Counted from the stretch's first letter, positions 28,102-37,969 are shown. The stretch is DNA of 46,439 nt from Lachnospiraceae bacterium (GCA_022510625.1 JAFLTD010000010.1:1-46439); one strand, 5' to 3'. Made by a program: numbers and translations. Notes: generated by a model from the letters alone, not told the origin.

Positions 28102-29616
28102 TTACAACTTCCTTACAATCTCATCCATCAAAAACATCTTAAACGGATTCTCACTCCCGAGGTTTGTCACCGGTCCTTCCGACGAGAAGATCATCTCGCA
28201 GGGAGCTTCCATCGTGTACGGTTTCCATTCGGGCATCGGACTTCCGTCCGCATCCGCACCGTTCGGGTCTCCGGTCTTAATGAAGTTCGCCCAGTAATTG
28301 CACATCTGTCTGGCCAGATCGTAGTGCCTTCCCACGAAAGGCCGCCAGCACTTCGCCAGTGTCTCAAAGAAGAACCACAGGTCCACCGAGTGGAACGTTC
28401 CCGGATCGTCCCACCCCGGGATATCCGGATCAAACCGATAATAGTAATGATTCCGCCCGCTCCCGCTCTTCTCGGCAAACAGGCTTTTCACCGTACATTC
28501 GATACCGCTCACCACAGCGTACCGCCCTTGCTCGTCTTTATGCTGCGTTTCCGGAAAACGCAGGAATTCCTCCGCTCTTTCTCCATATAATTCTATGGCT
28601 TGTTTCCTAAGTTCCTCCGGCGAATCCGCGGTAAGGAAGTTTGGAAATTCGTCCGAGGTATTTCCCGCCATCACATGGACATCCGCATGTTTTCCTTCCC
28701 TGAAAAGCACCATGGGATCTCCCACACAGAATTTATTGTCCAATACGGTAAACATTCTCGGATGCTCCCCGGCATATTCCGCATACTTATCTCTAATATA
28801 GAACGCATCCAACGCTCTTGCTTCTTCAAGATTTTTCACTCCGAGGAATTCAAAGAATTTCTCGCCGTTTTTCTCCGCTTCACCAAGTGGCTCCGGAATG
28901 CCCACCGATCCTTCAAAGTAGGGACTTCTGATCATCGCACTCATGACTACGGCCTTTTGGAACAGATCGAAATTATCGGGACAAGTCATCTGGCTCATCA
29001 CGCTTCCGCCGCCTGCAGACTGTCCGGCAATTGTGATATTCTTAGGATCTCCGCCGAAAGCTTCGATATTGCGCACCACCCATCTAAGTCCCGCCTGCTG
29101 GTCCAGACTTCCGAAGTTGGCAGGCGCATCCGGCTGCTCCTTGGTAATCTGCGGGTGTGCCAGAAATCCGAATACATTGATCCGGTAGTTCACCGTCACA
29201 ACCACGACACCTCTGCGTGCCAATCTCTCTCCGTCAAATTCCATTTCCGCAGGATACCCCCACTGGAGACCGCCGCCGTAAAACCATACCAACACCGGCT
29301 GTTTTTCTTCTGCCGTTTTCGCACTTGTCCATATGTTGAGATACAGGCAATCCTCTCCCATATCAATCTCCGGGTCCACATGCCATTCCCTGCAGTATAT
29401 ATCATCACCAAGTCCCGGGGTATCCTGTACGGAGATCGGTGCAAACCGATACGCTTCTCTCACGCCTTCCCAGTTCTCGCAGGGCTGCGGAGCACGCCAC
29501 CTGTTCTCACCGACAGGCGGAGCTGCAAACGGAATCCCCTTAAAGGCAGTGATTCTGGGATCTGCAGCCTCTATTCCTCTTACCATTCCATTTTCGGTCT
29601 GTGCAATTCTAATCAT
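28102..29616 (-). CDS. Type B carboxylesterase
   Basis: A 504-residue alpha/beta-hydrolase of the type B carboxylesterase family. The nucleophile is S200 in ITIAGQSAGGGS. The oxyanion loop YGGGLQWG lies near 113-120. The histidine is probably the one in GTFHSVDLWFFFE. The N-terminal GIPFAAPPVGENRW is a family hallmark. It has no signal peptide and is probably cytoplasmic. The start is the ATG at 29616 with AAGGAGG seven bases upstream; the longer frame adds 21 unrelated residues. It is the last gene of the hemicellulose operon, so removal of acetyl or other ester groups from imported xylo-oligosaccharides is likely but not shown. Confidence 0.88.
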   Translation of the reverse strand: MIRIAQTENGMVRGIEAADPRITAFKGIPFAAPPVGENRWRAPQPCENWEGVREAYRFAPISVQDTPGLGDDIYCREWHVDPEIDMGEDCLYLNIWTSAKTAEEKQPVLVWFYGGGLQWGYPAEMEFDGERLARRGVVVVTVNYRINVFGFLAHPQITKEQPDAPANFGSLDQQAGLRWVVRNIEAFGGDPKNITIAGQSAGGGSVMSQMTCPDNFDLFQKAVVMSAMIRSPYFEGSVGIPEPLGEAEKNGEKFFEFLGVKNLEEARALDAFYIRDKYAEYAGEHPRMFTVLDNKFCVGDPMVLFREGKHADVHVMAGNTSDEFPNFLTADSPEELRKQAIELYGERAEEFLRFPETQHKDEQGRYAVVSGIECTVKSLFAEKSGSGRNHYYYRFDPDIPGWDDPGTFHSVDLWFFFETLAKCWRPFVGRHYDLARQMCNYWANFIKTGDPNGADADGSPMPEWKPYTMEAPCEMIFSSEGPVTNLGSENPFKMFLMDEIVRKL

Positions 29617-29679
29617 AGTTACCTCCTTGTTTTTCCTTACAAAAGTTTTTCCGATATTATTATCATGACATCCTGCCAT

Positions 29680-32088
29680 TTATCCCACTATTCGAATATT
29701 GATTGTCCCTTGCCTGTACGTTTTGTCGCCGCTTATTTCCTGACGGACACTGCGGTTGTGATCCGTGTAAATAATCTTCGTTATACAATACTCACCTTTC
29801 TCATAACCATAACCATCCCCCGCATCTTCATACAACTCAAAATTCCCATCCACACCTGCATATATACGTACTTCCATATCCTGCCCAATCTGATTTGCAG
29901 TACTTCTTGCAGGCTCTGTAGTCGGCAAAACAGATCCCGCACGGACAAACACGGGAATCTTTTCCAGACATATGGGGACAGATATTTCCCGCCCACCGTC
30001 ATAACACGATTCCGTATAAAGATCATACCATTTCGTGCCGGCGGGAAGGTATACCCGGATTGTCCTGTCTACATCTGAGAGTACTTCTCCTTTCTTTCCG
30101 TAGTACATCGGTTCTGTTACCGGGCAGACCATCACGGCAGGGCCCAGCATAAACTGCTGTGAGATTCGGGCTGCCTCTTCATCCTCAGGAAAATCATAGA
30201 ACAACGGGCGCATCATGAGACTGTCATTACGCCATACGTCGCCCGCCAGAGAATAAATGTACGGCATCAGCCGATATCTCAGCTGATTGGCCGCCAAGAG
30301 CGCCTCATAAACGGGCTCACCCGGCTCACCGAAATTCCACGGCTCCCTACGCACATCCGTCCCATGGCTTCTGAAAATCGGCAGAAAAGCTCCATATTGA
30401 TACCATCGCACATAAAGTTCACGATACTCCATATCCTCCAGACCGTCAGGATATTTCCCATTCCAATACCACTGCGGTCCCTTTTTCACAAAAAAGGCCC
30501 CGATGTCCAATGTCCAGTATGGAAGCCCACATATGCAGAACTGTAGCCCCGCCACTATCTGACGTTTTAACGTCTCCCAGCTTGCACAGGTATCTCCGGA
30601 CCAGAGAATGGTTCCGTATTTCTGGATCCCGAGCGAGCCACTTCGGGTCAGATTCACTACGCGCTTTTGTTCTGTCTCTCCCCTCTGTCCTTCATAGATT
30701 CCCTGAGCGTGATATAAACCAAAAGCATTGATTTGATCCGCAGGCATAATACTTTCTGCTGCCTCCACAAACGCATGGTACATCTCTGCAGCCGTGGGTT
30801 TACACTGTCTTCCCCACTCCGGCGTTACTGCTTCGCTGGAATCACACCACCACGCGTCAACCCCATAGCAAAACAGCCCCTCGTTTACCTGCTTCCAGTA
30901 TAGCTTCCGCCCTTCTTCGTTAAATGCATCATAGGTATCACTGTTAGGAAGCAGCAGATCGGCTTTCCGGAACTCCAGAAAGTTCTCACTTCCAACTGTC
31001 ATATTGGGCCATATGGAGATCATGAAATGTGCATCCATATCATGCAGTGAGTTAAGCATTCCGGCAGGATCGGGAAATCGGGTCTCGTCAAAAGATTTCT
31101 GCCCCCACTGTCCGTCCGGCCAGGACATCCAGTCCAACACCATCGTATCCATTCCGAATTCCGTTTTGCGAAAATGCTCCGCTGTCTTCACAAGCTCCGC
31201 AGCCGACTCATATCGCTCCTGAGACTGCATATAGCCAAATGTCCAAAGAGGCAGCATAACCGCTTTGCCTGTCAGCATACGAACACCCTTCACAATGTTG
31301 GCTGCATTGCCTGCCAGAAAATAATAGTCCAAATAGCTGTCCGCCTCTGTGTAGAGGTAAGATCCATATTCGGTATCATCAAAAATCACAGGACTCTGCG
31401 TGGGCAGGAAAATACCGTATCCCATATCAGACAGCAGCACCGGGAGAGCAATCTTTAGATTCGCCTGGTGTAAATACCGGGTCGTATGCCGCAGATTCCA
31501 TATGCCCTCCTCCGCCTGTCCCAGACCAAATAGCATTTCCTCCGGCTGAAATTGCAAGTAAAGCTTCGTGTGGAACAAGGTTCTGTCATATATCTTCTCT
31601 GCCTCTTTGATTCTGCGCTTCACACCGTCCGGGGTTTGAATTTCTTCCACCTTGGCCCCTTGTCCGTCCAACGTCCGCCAGACCTCAAAGGCCTCAATCT
31701 CCTTACTCTCATACTCCCGCTCGGCCAGAAGAAGCGTGCCGTCTTTTCTCTCATAACGAATGGAACCGGTCACAAGGGAAACCCGGACTTTCAAATTCTC
31801 TAAATTGAGACAGAGCATATCTTCTTCAACAGTGTAATTCCAGTCGCATGTTGCCGCCCCTGTTCCATTATCTGCCGCTTCTGCATTATTTGCCTTTGCT
31901 GCACAATCTTCCCCTACTTTGGTCCCCACACCGGGAAAACTTTGCTCCGACGTAAAAGATACTCTGAGAATATCATCGGTCATTGGCTGCAACCGTATCA
32001 ATCCCCTTTCCTGCCTGAGAAACAGCGCATCTTCCTCTCTCCATATATCCGTGATCGCGCTGCCCTTGCGGGGTGTAACCTCCATCAT
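29680..32088 (-). CDS. Glycoside hydrolase family 31 (alpha-xylosidase/alpha-glucosidase type)
   Basis: An 802-residue GH31 enzyme, cytoplasmic, probably an alpha-xylosidase in the context of this operon. It has an N-terminal beta-sandwich (about 1-280) and a catalytic barrel. The nucleophile aspartate is in VDAWWCDSSEAV (D416 from the chosen start), and the acid/base aspartate in ILWSGDTCASWE (D499). MVLDWMSWPDGQWG and IFRSHGTDVRREPW are other family blocks. A run of about 30 low-complexity, Ala/Asn/Asp-rich residues (near 55-85) interrupts the N-terminal domain. I start it at the ATG at 32088. The longer frame starts with TTGGGAGGA, which is really the ribosome site. Confidence 0.9.
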   Translation of the reverse strand: MMEVTPRKGSAITDIWREEDALFLRQERGLIRLQPMTDDILRVSFTSEQSFPGVGTKVGEDCAAKANNAEAADNGTGAATCDWNYTVEEDMLCLNLENLKVRVSLVTGSIRYERKDGTLLLAEREYESKEIEAFEVWRTLDGQGAKVEEIQTPDGVKRRIKEAEKIYDRTLFHTKLYLQFQPEEMLFGLGQAEEGIWNLRHTTRYLHQANLKIALPVLLSDMGYGIFLPTQSPVIFDDTEYGSYLYTEADSYLDYYFLAGNAANIVKGVRMLTGKAVMLPLWTFGYMQSQERYESAAELVKTAEHFRKTEFGMDTMVLDWMSWPDGQWGQKSFDETRFPDPAGMLNSLHDMDAHFMISIWPNMTVGSENFLEFRKADLLLPNSDTYDAFNEEGRKLYWKQVNEGLFCYGVDAWWCDSSEAVTPEWGRQCKPTAAEMYHAFVEAAESIMPADQINAFGLYHAQGIYEGQRGETEQKRVVNLTRSGSLGIQKYGTILWSGDTCASWETLKRQIVAGLQFCICGLPYWTLDIGAFFVKKGPQWYWNGKYPDGLEDMEYRELYVRWYQYGAFLPIFRSHGTDVRREPWNFGEPGEPVYEALLAANQLRYRLMPYIYSLAGDVWRNDSLMMRPLFYDFPEDEEAARISQQFMLGPAVMVCPVTEPMYYGKKGEVLSDVDRTIRVYLPAGTKWYDLYTESCYDGGREISVPICLEKIPVFVRAGSVLPTTEPARSTANQIGQDMEVRIYAGVDGNFELYEDAGDGYGYEKGEYCITKIIYTDHNRSVRQEISGDKTYRQGTINIRIVG

Positions 32089-32160
32089 ATCTTCGATTCC
32101 TCCCAATGATTATTTCGATCTCTCTTTATCTTCTGACAGCATTTTGCTTTCGGCTTTTCT

Positions 32161-33672
32161 TTATCTTCCGATTACTCTCCGGTAATCATATCCCCTGTCG
32201 CTCGTTTCTTTACGCTCGGACAGTGAAAACCATACAACCGCATATGGATTCAATTCAAGCTGCAGTTCAAGTCTGCCTTCCTGACCCGTCAACTGTCCCG
32301 AAGTCACAAGAGGCACTGCACTCTCCCGAAGCAACTTAATCTGACTAGCGTCAGGATTTGCCGGCTCACCCAAATCGTGCCACACCTTTAAAGGATTGCA
32401 GGTATTTTCATCCACCGTTTTCTGCAACAGCGTGTAGTTTCCCGCCTCCGCCGGAAGTGTGATCCCAAGCTCCAAAATGCCGTCGCCCTCCGGCTTATGG
32501 TTCCAAGCCACGCCGAGGTAGCTTCCGTCATCCTTTTGCAGTATCACAACATTATCATCTTTGTATACACACTTGCCGCCGCTCTCCTGCAGCCGTTTGT
32601 AGAAAGCAAATGCCCAGAAGGTCGGCTTGGGGATACAGCCGTTTGCCACCAGTCCGAATCCTCCATGGAAAGGTGTATAGGGCACTCCCTGCTCCTCAAA
32701 GATATCCCCGAATGTCCAGTAGGAATAAGATTCGTTCACATCGCCCAACCTGGAAAGCTGATGCGCAATAAAAGCTGCATTTTCATTGGTATCGTGCAGC
32801 GGACAGTTGGGAATATAGGAGGTATTGAATTCCGTAATATGGATCTCAAGACCCTTAAATTCCGGATAGCTGTCAATGATATCTCTGGTAGACTGTAAAT
32901 TTGCAAAACCATCCTCAGGCTCGGACAACTTGGCATATCCATAATGCCCTACGGGCTCCGGCAGCTCCGTTGTATAGTGGTGTCTTGTGATAAAATCAGG
33001 CTTCAACCCTTCCGCTTTGCAGAAATCCAGAAATGCCTGCATCCATTCCGCATCACGCACACCGCATATGGCAGGACCGCCCACACGGAATCGTGGATCT
33101 ACCTCTTTGATGGCGCGAAGTGTCACAGCAAACAGTTTGAAATACTCCTGCATATCAGCTTTTTCCCAGAAACCGGGAAGATTCGGCTCATTCCACACCT
33201 CAATGGGCCATGTCACAACATCGTCCGCACCATAACGGGACATCAAATGTATGAGCAGTTTCTGCACCATATCCGCCCACATATTATAGTCCTTGGGCGG
33301 CGTAGTGTTGCCCTTCCAATAAAAGATTGTCTGACTTCCTGATGCCAGCTTCTCCGGCATAAAGCCCAGTTCCAAGAACGGCTTTATGTTGAGCTTCAAA
33401 TAACTGTCCATCACCATGTCCAGATAGGTATAGTTGTATTCAACCTTCATCTGTCCGTTTTCCTCATACTCGTGATAGATCGCCATATCGTCGCTGAACA
33501 GTCCGTGCCCTCTGATATGTGAAAACCCGATTTCGTCCTGTACCAATTTAAGCTGATCCTGATAGGCCTGCTGCAGGGCCAGCCCCATTCTGCCGGTTCC
33601 GATGCAGAAACCGACATTATTATGAAACGAAACTTCCTGACCCTGTAAGATTTGAATCTCTCTTTTCTTCAT
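32161..33672 (-). CDS. xynB: Glycoside hydrolase family 39 beta-xylosidase
   Basis: A 503-residue enzyme of GH39, most likely a beta-D-xylosidase that releases xylose from xylo-oligosaccharides. The acid/base glutamate is E162 in IEVWNEPNLPGFW, and the nucleophile is E281 in IHITEFNTSY. Size and both positions closely match characterised bacterial GH39 xylosidases of about 500 residues. The first 330 residues form the catalytic barrel and the last 150 a beta-sandwich. There is no signal peptide. GGAGGAG lies upstream of the ATG. The flanking GH43 and GH31 genes support a xylan oligosaccharide pathway. Confidence 0.92.
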   Translation of the reverse strand: MKKREIQILQGQEVSFHNNVGFCIGTGRMGLALQQAYQDQLKLVQDEIGFSHIRGHGLFSDDMAIYHEYEENGQMKVEYNYTYLDMVMDSYLKLNIKPFLELGFMPEKLASGSQTIFYWKGNTTPPKDYNMWADMVQKLLIHLMSRYGADDVVTWPIEVWNEPNLPGFWEKADMQEYFKLFAVTLRAIKEVDPRFRVGGPAICGVRDAEWMQAFLDFCKAEGLKPDFITRHHYTTELPEPVGHYGYAKLSEPEDGFANLQSTRDIIDSYPEFKGLEIHITEFNTSYIPNCPLHDTNENAAFIAHQLSRLGDVNESYSYWTFGDIFEEQGVPYTPFHGGFGLVANGCIPKPTFWAFAFYKRLQESGGKCVYKDDNVVILQKDDGSYLGVAWNHKPEGDGILELGITLPAEAGNYTLLQKTVDENTCNPLKVWHDLGEPANPDASQIKLLRESAVPLVTSGQLTGQEGRLELQLELNPYAVVWFSLSERKETSDRGYDYRRVIGR

Positions 33673-33766
33673 GCAGATGCTCCTCCTTTTATTCCATTAT
33701 TACACTGCCTCTCAGTACCCGGCTACAGATATACTCTGATAATTAATTATGCTTGTTACACGATGC

Positions 33767-35662
33767 TCAACTACGCTCCGGTATGACAACCTCCATCTTC
33801 ACCGCCGCAAGCTCCGAATCAAGGTCCATCTCCTCCGTCATATCAAGCACCGGAAATCCTTCCGCATTAAAATGCACCCGTCGGATGCCTGAACTTCTCG
33901 GACCGTTTACTCCGGGTCTTGCGTGATAAGTATTCCACACCAGGCCATCCTCATCGGTCACATAGGCGTTGTGTCCTGTTCCGAATTCTCCCTCCACACT
34001 TCGGGAAGAAAGCAGCGGATAATTCTCTTTGACCCAATTCTCCGGATTAAGCAGATCCGCCCCGGGATCCGCGCTCATCAGTCCCACCACATAAGTACTG
34101 TCCACTGCTGCACTGGAGAATGTAAGATATACCTTATCCTCCGTGATCAGAGCAAACGGTCCTTCATCCACAAAGGTATGATTGTTGGCCCAACCGTACT
34201 CCGGCATGGAAAGCAGTACCGGATCCGTCGTCAGTTTCCAAGGCTCCTTGGGATCCACGCAGGCGATATACAGCCATGCTCCCTGATCGATCGGATAGAA
34301 TTGACGCTGGGACCAGCACACATAATGCCTGCCGCCCACTTCAAATTCCGTCATATCAAGCGTGATGCCCTCTCTGCCGTACAACGGACTCCCGTCCTTT
34401 CTCACCACCCGCACCGGCATCTCCCAGTCGGAGGCTTTCATCGGATTCCCGCCTTCCTTTAACGCCATCACATGAGATTGTTCCTCAAGGAATTCCTGCG
34501 GCGTTCCTGCGTGGAACACATACAGTCTGCCGTCAATCACATGTAACTCCGGCGCCCACAAGAGATTCCCCAGATGTGGGTACGTGTAGGCATCCAAGAT
34601 TTTCACCTGCTGTGCCGTCACCAGTCCGGCAATGCTGTCGGCTTCCCTGATATAGATGGTATGTTCATGATCCAGATCATTGGTGGAGATAAAATAATAT
34701 TTTCCGCCCCACCTGCCGATACACGGGTCTGCCTTATTCCATGCCACCGGAAATTCAAACCGGTCCTGATGAACTCTTCCTTCTACAGTGTAGCGTCCCG
34801 GTTTATTCCAGTCAATTTCATTCGTATACCAATCCACCCGTTTGTTCACACAACTTCCGTCACTGTATCGCGCCAATGCCTTTATCGCTTTCAGCTCCGC
34901 CTCAGACGAGACCGTCACGTTCTCCGGCACCTCGTTCGCAATATTGATCGGCGTCAGAAACCGTGTCCTAAGCAGTATCGCCAGCGCATCGGGGATTTCC
35001 AGCATATTACAGGGCACAGCACCTTCCGGGAGTAGTTCTTCTTGCAGAATATCCTGTCCGACCGATTCATTCTGAACGGGCTCCTTCTGCCCGGGATTGT
35101 CGGGAATCGTCTTTACCTGTAACCGACCGCCTGCTGCCGCTTCCTTCTCAAAATCTTCTTCACATATACTTCGTCTCTCCGAATGAGACAGAGTTCCACT
35201 CATACTTTTCGTCTCTATCAGGAAACAGTTTCTTGTCTTTTCTTTCCACAGAAGGCGATATTTCTGCGATTCCGGTATGTAACGACATACAATGCTCTCC
35301 ACAACCGCATCAGTCCCGAGCCCCAGCAGCGGCTGTTCTGCATAATGAATCAAATCTTTCGAAGTAAAGAGTAGAACACTGCCTGCGGCAGAGGGATCGT
35401 CACTGCCGTCCGGCTCTATCCGCCGGGCAACCACGCCGAATGTGCCGTCATTCATCGCAAAAAGCCATGGATCTTTCAGACTCTTCGCGTTCAGCGTCCC
35501 GTCCGGATTCTGTGTTGCTTTCGCATACAAGATACCCGAATTGTGATTCAAGGGAGTGATGCTCCCATCCGCCTCCTGCAGCGCCAGATGCATGCTGTAG
35601 GCGAGCTTAGCAGCATATATTTCATCTTCTTGCGGTATTCGCGTATAACTTAATATCTTCAT
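33767..35662 (-). CDS. GH43 enzyme with N-terminal propeller-like module and Ig-like linker domain
   Basis: A 631-residue protein with an unusual layout. Residues 1-150 look like the opening blades of a GH43-type propeller (KDPWLFAMNDGTFGVVARR). A low-complexity stretch (about 150-215) follows. A bacterial Ig-like domain of the Big_4 type is at about 245-305 (ALARYSDGSCVNKRVDW...GRYTVEG). The full GH43 catalytic propeller fills 308-625. Its three acids are base D312 (ADPCIGRWGGKYYF), D436 (GITLDMTEF) and acid E500 (VDEGPFAL). There is no signal peptide. It is a paralogue of the next upstream gene. Likely activity is beta-xylosidase or arabinofuranosidase. Confidence 0.88.
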   Translation of the reverse strand: MKILSYTRIPQEDEIYAAKLAYSMHLALQEADGSITPLNHNSGILYAKATQNPDGTLNAKSLKDPWLFAMNDGTFGVVARRIEPDGSDDPSAAGSVLLFTSKDLIHYAEQPLLGLGTDAVVESIVCRYIPESQKYRLLWKEKTRNCFLIETKSMSGTLSHSERRSICEEDFEKEAAAGGRLQVKTIPDNPGQKEPVQNESVGQDILQEELLPEGAVPCNMLEIPDALAILLRTRFLTPINIANEVPENVTVSSEAELKAIKALARYSDGSCVNKRVDWYTNEIDWNKPGRYTVEGRVHQDRFEFPVAWNKADPCIGRWGGKYYFISTNDLDHEHTIYIREADSIAGLVTAQQVKILDAYTYPHLGNLLWAPELHVIDGRLYVFHAGTPQEFLEEQSHVMALKEGGNPMKASDWEMPVRVVRKDGSPLYGREGITLDMTEFEVGGRHYVCWSQRQFYPIDQGAWLYIACVDPKEPWKLTTDPVLLSMPEYGWANNHTFVDEGPFALITEDKVYLTFSSAAVDSTYVVGLMSADPGADLLNPENWVKENYPLLSSRSVEGEFGTGHNAYVTDEDGLVWNTYHARPGVNGPRSSGIRRVHFNAEGFPVLDMTEEMDLDSELAAVKMEVVIPERS

Positions 35663-35717
35663 CTTTCAGCACTCCTTCTTACTCCGCATTGTCTTTATTT
35701 TAACACAAGCCATTCGA

Positions 35718-37412
35718 CTAATTCCCTTCACCACTCAGTAGCGTGACTTGTATGGATACATTTCTCAGGGCAGGGTTCAAATCTCTCTCGGCGGAGAGGT
35801 CAAATCTCGGCATGCCATGTACATCAAAATGAACGCGGCGAATACCATCACTGCGAAGTCGCGACTCCAGGGCATCCTCTGCATGATAGGCAATCATCAG
35901 GTTCCCGTCATCATCCACGAAGAAAGAATTATGCCCCGGACCGTACTCTCCCTCTACCGAATAAAAGGAAAGTACCGGAGTACAGCTCTTTTTCCAAACT
36001 GACACTTCTGTCAGATTCTCTGTCACGTCGGCTGTGAGCAGGCCCAACACATAAGTGTATCCCGCCGCATCACCTCCGGAGTAAGTAAGATACACTTTTC
36101 CGTCATGGACGAAAGCATGTGGTCCTTCATTATTGATTGTGCCGTTCACATTTTCCCAGCCGAACAGCGGGCGTGACAACAGCACCGGTTCACCGGCAAG
36201 CTGCCACGGTTTTTCCTCATCCGCTTCCGCAATATACAGCATGGAACCTGTATCAGCCGGTGTGCCGATATGCTCACGGTAGGACCAGACCATATAGGAG
36301 CATCCTCCTGCTGACACGTATGTCATATCAAGTGTAATCCCGTTCTCCGCAAGCGGTTTGCCATTCTGACGCAGCACTCTCACAGGTGTTCCCCACCCTT
36401 CTGCATCGGTGATTCTCCCACCCGCTTTCAGTTTCATCAGATAACACTGCGGCCCCCAGACTTTACCACCTACCGCAAAGAGAATGTAAAGCTGCCCGCC
36501 TATGATATGGAATTCGGGTGCCCAAAAGGTCTGTATAAAATCTTTTTCCTCATCCACACCCAGAATCAGATGCTCTTCCACCCCTTTGGCAAAAAGTTCC
36601 GATACCGTGTCGGCCTCCCTGACATAAATGCCTATGTCGTCCAGATTGTCATTGGTTCCAAGGAAATACCATTTGCCCTTCCATGGAAAAATAACCGGGT
36701 CGCCATAGCCCCGCGCCAGAGGGAATGAATATTGTGTATCATACAGGCTGCCCCTCACCTGATAGGTACCGGGTGTAGAGCAATCTACTTCTTCCATATG
36801 CCATACAACCTTTTTGGGAACGGTAGAACCGTCCGAATAGACAGCTGTGGCACAAAGTTCTTCCAATTCTTCGCGGGAAGTAATCGCCACACTCTCCGGC
36901 AGGTAGGTATGTACATGGCTGAGAGGATTCCAGTGCAACAGTAGTCGGTCGCAGAGGCCGGCATCAATCTCCGTCCGGCTGCCGACGACAGACTCTCCCT
37001 GTATCGCGCAGCTTTCTTTCTCCTTATAATCAAGGTTAAGACTCTCCTCCTCCACCATACCCATATACTGAAAATCTATAAAATCCATGGTCTTCCAGAA
37101 CAGCAGCCTTCCCCGGCTCTGTTCATCGTTACTTCCGTCTTCATTCACTCTGACAGCCGTGATTTTGAAGCTACCGTCGGGCATAGAGAATACAGCCGGG
37201 TCCTTGACACCTTTGGGACAAATTGTGTTGTCACTGCGAATTACCGCTTCCGCAAAAAGAATACCGTAATTCTGATTAAGCGGCTGATAATGCTGTCCGT
37301 CGCGGCTCACGGCAATATGTATACTCCTGGCCAATCCGTCAGGATATGATTTTGCATCGGTCTGCCGTGTATATACGATCAGCTTACTTTTTCTGTTTTC
37401 ATAGGTTACCAT
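35718..37412 (-). CDS. GH43 enzyme, paralogue of the adjacent GH43 gene
   Basis: A 564-residue paralogue of the next gene, with the same three parts but a shorter linker. N-terminal propeller-like module about 1-115 (KDPAVFSMPDGSFKITAVR), Ig-like Big_4 domain about 172-225 (ATAVYSDGSTVPKKVVW...GTYQVRG), and GH43 catalytic domain about 235-560. The acids are D238 (YGDPVIFPWKGKWYF), D362 (GITLDMTYV) and E429 (NNEGPHAF). It starts seven bases inside the end of the kinase gene; its GGAGG is formed by the kinase's last codons, so translation is coupled. Tandem copies suggest duplication followed by divergence, perhaps to cover different side chains. Confidence 0.88.
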   Translation of the reverse strand: MVTYENRKSKLIVYTRQTDAKSYPDGLARSIHIAVSRDGQHYQPLNQNYGILFAEAVIRSDNTICPKGVKDPAVFSMPDGSFKITAVRVNEDGSNDEQSRGRLLFWKTMDFIDFQYMGMVEEESLNLDYKEKESCAIQGESVVGSRTEIDAGLCDRLLLHWNPLSHVHTYLPESVAITSREELEELCATAVYSDGSTVPKKVVWHMEEVDCSTPGTYQVRGSLYDTQYSFPLARGYGDPVIFPWKGKWYFLGTNDNLDDIGIYVREADTVSELFAKGVEEHLILGVDEEKDFIQTFWAPEFHIIGGQLYILFAVGGKVWGPQCYLMKLKAGGRITDAEGWGTPVRVLRQNGKPLAENGITLDMTYVSAGGCSYMVWSYREHIGTPADTGSMLYIAEADEEKPWQLAGEPVLLSRPLFGWENVNGTINNEGPHAFVHDGKVYLTYSGGDAAGYTYVLGLLTADVTENLTEVSVWKKSCTPVLSFYSVEGEYGPGHNSFFVDDDGNLMIAYHAEDALESRLRSDGIRRVHFDVHGMPRFDLSAERDLNPALRNVSIQVTLLSGEGN

Positions 37413-37930
37413 TCTATGTACCTCCTGATTTCTTGGCCTTGAATAGATCTTATGTATTCTTCTGCTTCTTCTCTGGATTTAAAAGTATATACGCTTTTAT
37501 CCTTCCCGTATTTTTCAATTAGTTGATATATTCTCGGCAGACTTTCCTTAGAAAAATCTAAAATGAACTGTTTAAACTCACTGTCGAGTTCTGCCTCAGT
37601 CCACGGTATGTCCTCACGCTTTTTTCCAACTCTGGATTCTGCGCCCGAAAGACAAATATCCAATGGGAAATCCATAAGAAAGACAGTGTCACAATACTTT
37701 AAACGAATTTCAATCGTTCGATTATAATTCCCGTCTATAATCCATTTATCTTTCATGAGAATATCATTTAACTTAGCGTCAAATTCCTGTCTCGAAATAG
37801 TTGTCCTGTCAGGTTTGTGCCATAACATATCCAGATAATACAGCGGAAGACCTGTCACATCCCTAAGTTTTCGTGAAAATGTACTTTTGCCGGCACCCGG
37901 ACTCCCAATAACAATTACTTTTTGTAACAT
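37406..37930 (-). CDS. Small P-loop kinase-like protein (FlaR/adenylate-kinase-like topology modulation family)
   Basis: A 174-residue cytoplasmic P-loop protein. Walker A is GSPGAGKS at residues 9-16. LPLYYLDMLWHKPDRTTISRQEFD and WIIDGNYNRTIEIRLK are hallmarks of the group often annotated as DNA topology modulation protein FlaR or AAA family ATPase. It is probably a small-molecule kinase; the substrate is unknown. It is the first gene of the unit leading into the hemicellulases, and its stop codon overlaps the start of the first GH43 gene. A sugar or nucleoside kinase role in the pathway is therefore possible but unproven. Confidence 0.8.
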   Translation of the reverse strand: MLQKVIVIGSPGAGKSTFSRKLRDVTGLPLYYLDMLWHKPDRTTISRQEFDAKLNDILMKDKWIIDGNYNRTIEIRLKYCDTVFLMDFPLDICLSGAESRVGKKREDIPWTEAELDSEFKQFILDFSKESLPRIYQLIEKYGKDKSVYTFKSREEAEEYIRSIQGQEIRRYIEW

Positions 37931-37960
37931 TTACTTTCTCCGCTTTATTCTTTTACACTT

Positions 37961-37969
37961 ATTATATCA
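37961..37969 (-). promoter_or_regulatory. Extended -10 promoter of the kinase-hemicellulase operon
   Basis: TGATATAAT on the minus strand is a perfect extended -10 element (TG-n-TATAAT), about 30 bases upstream of the kinase start. No good -35 hexamer lies 16-18 bases upstream, which suits extended -10 promoters or a need for an activator. I see no CcpA-type cre site nearby. Confidence 0.55.
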
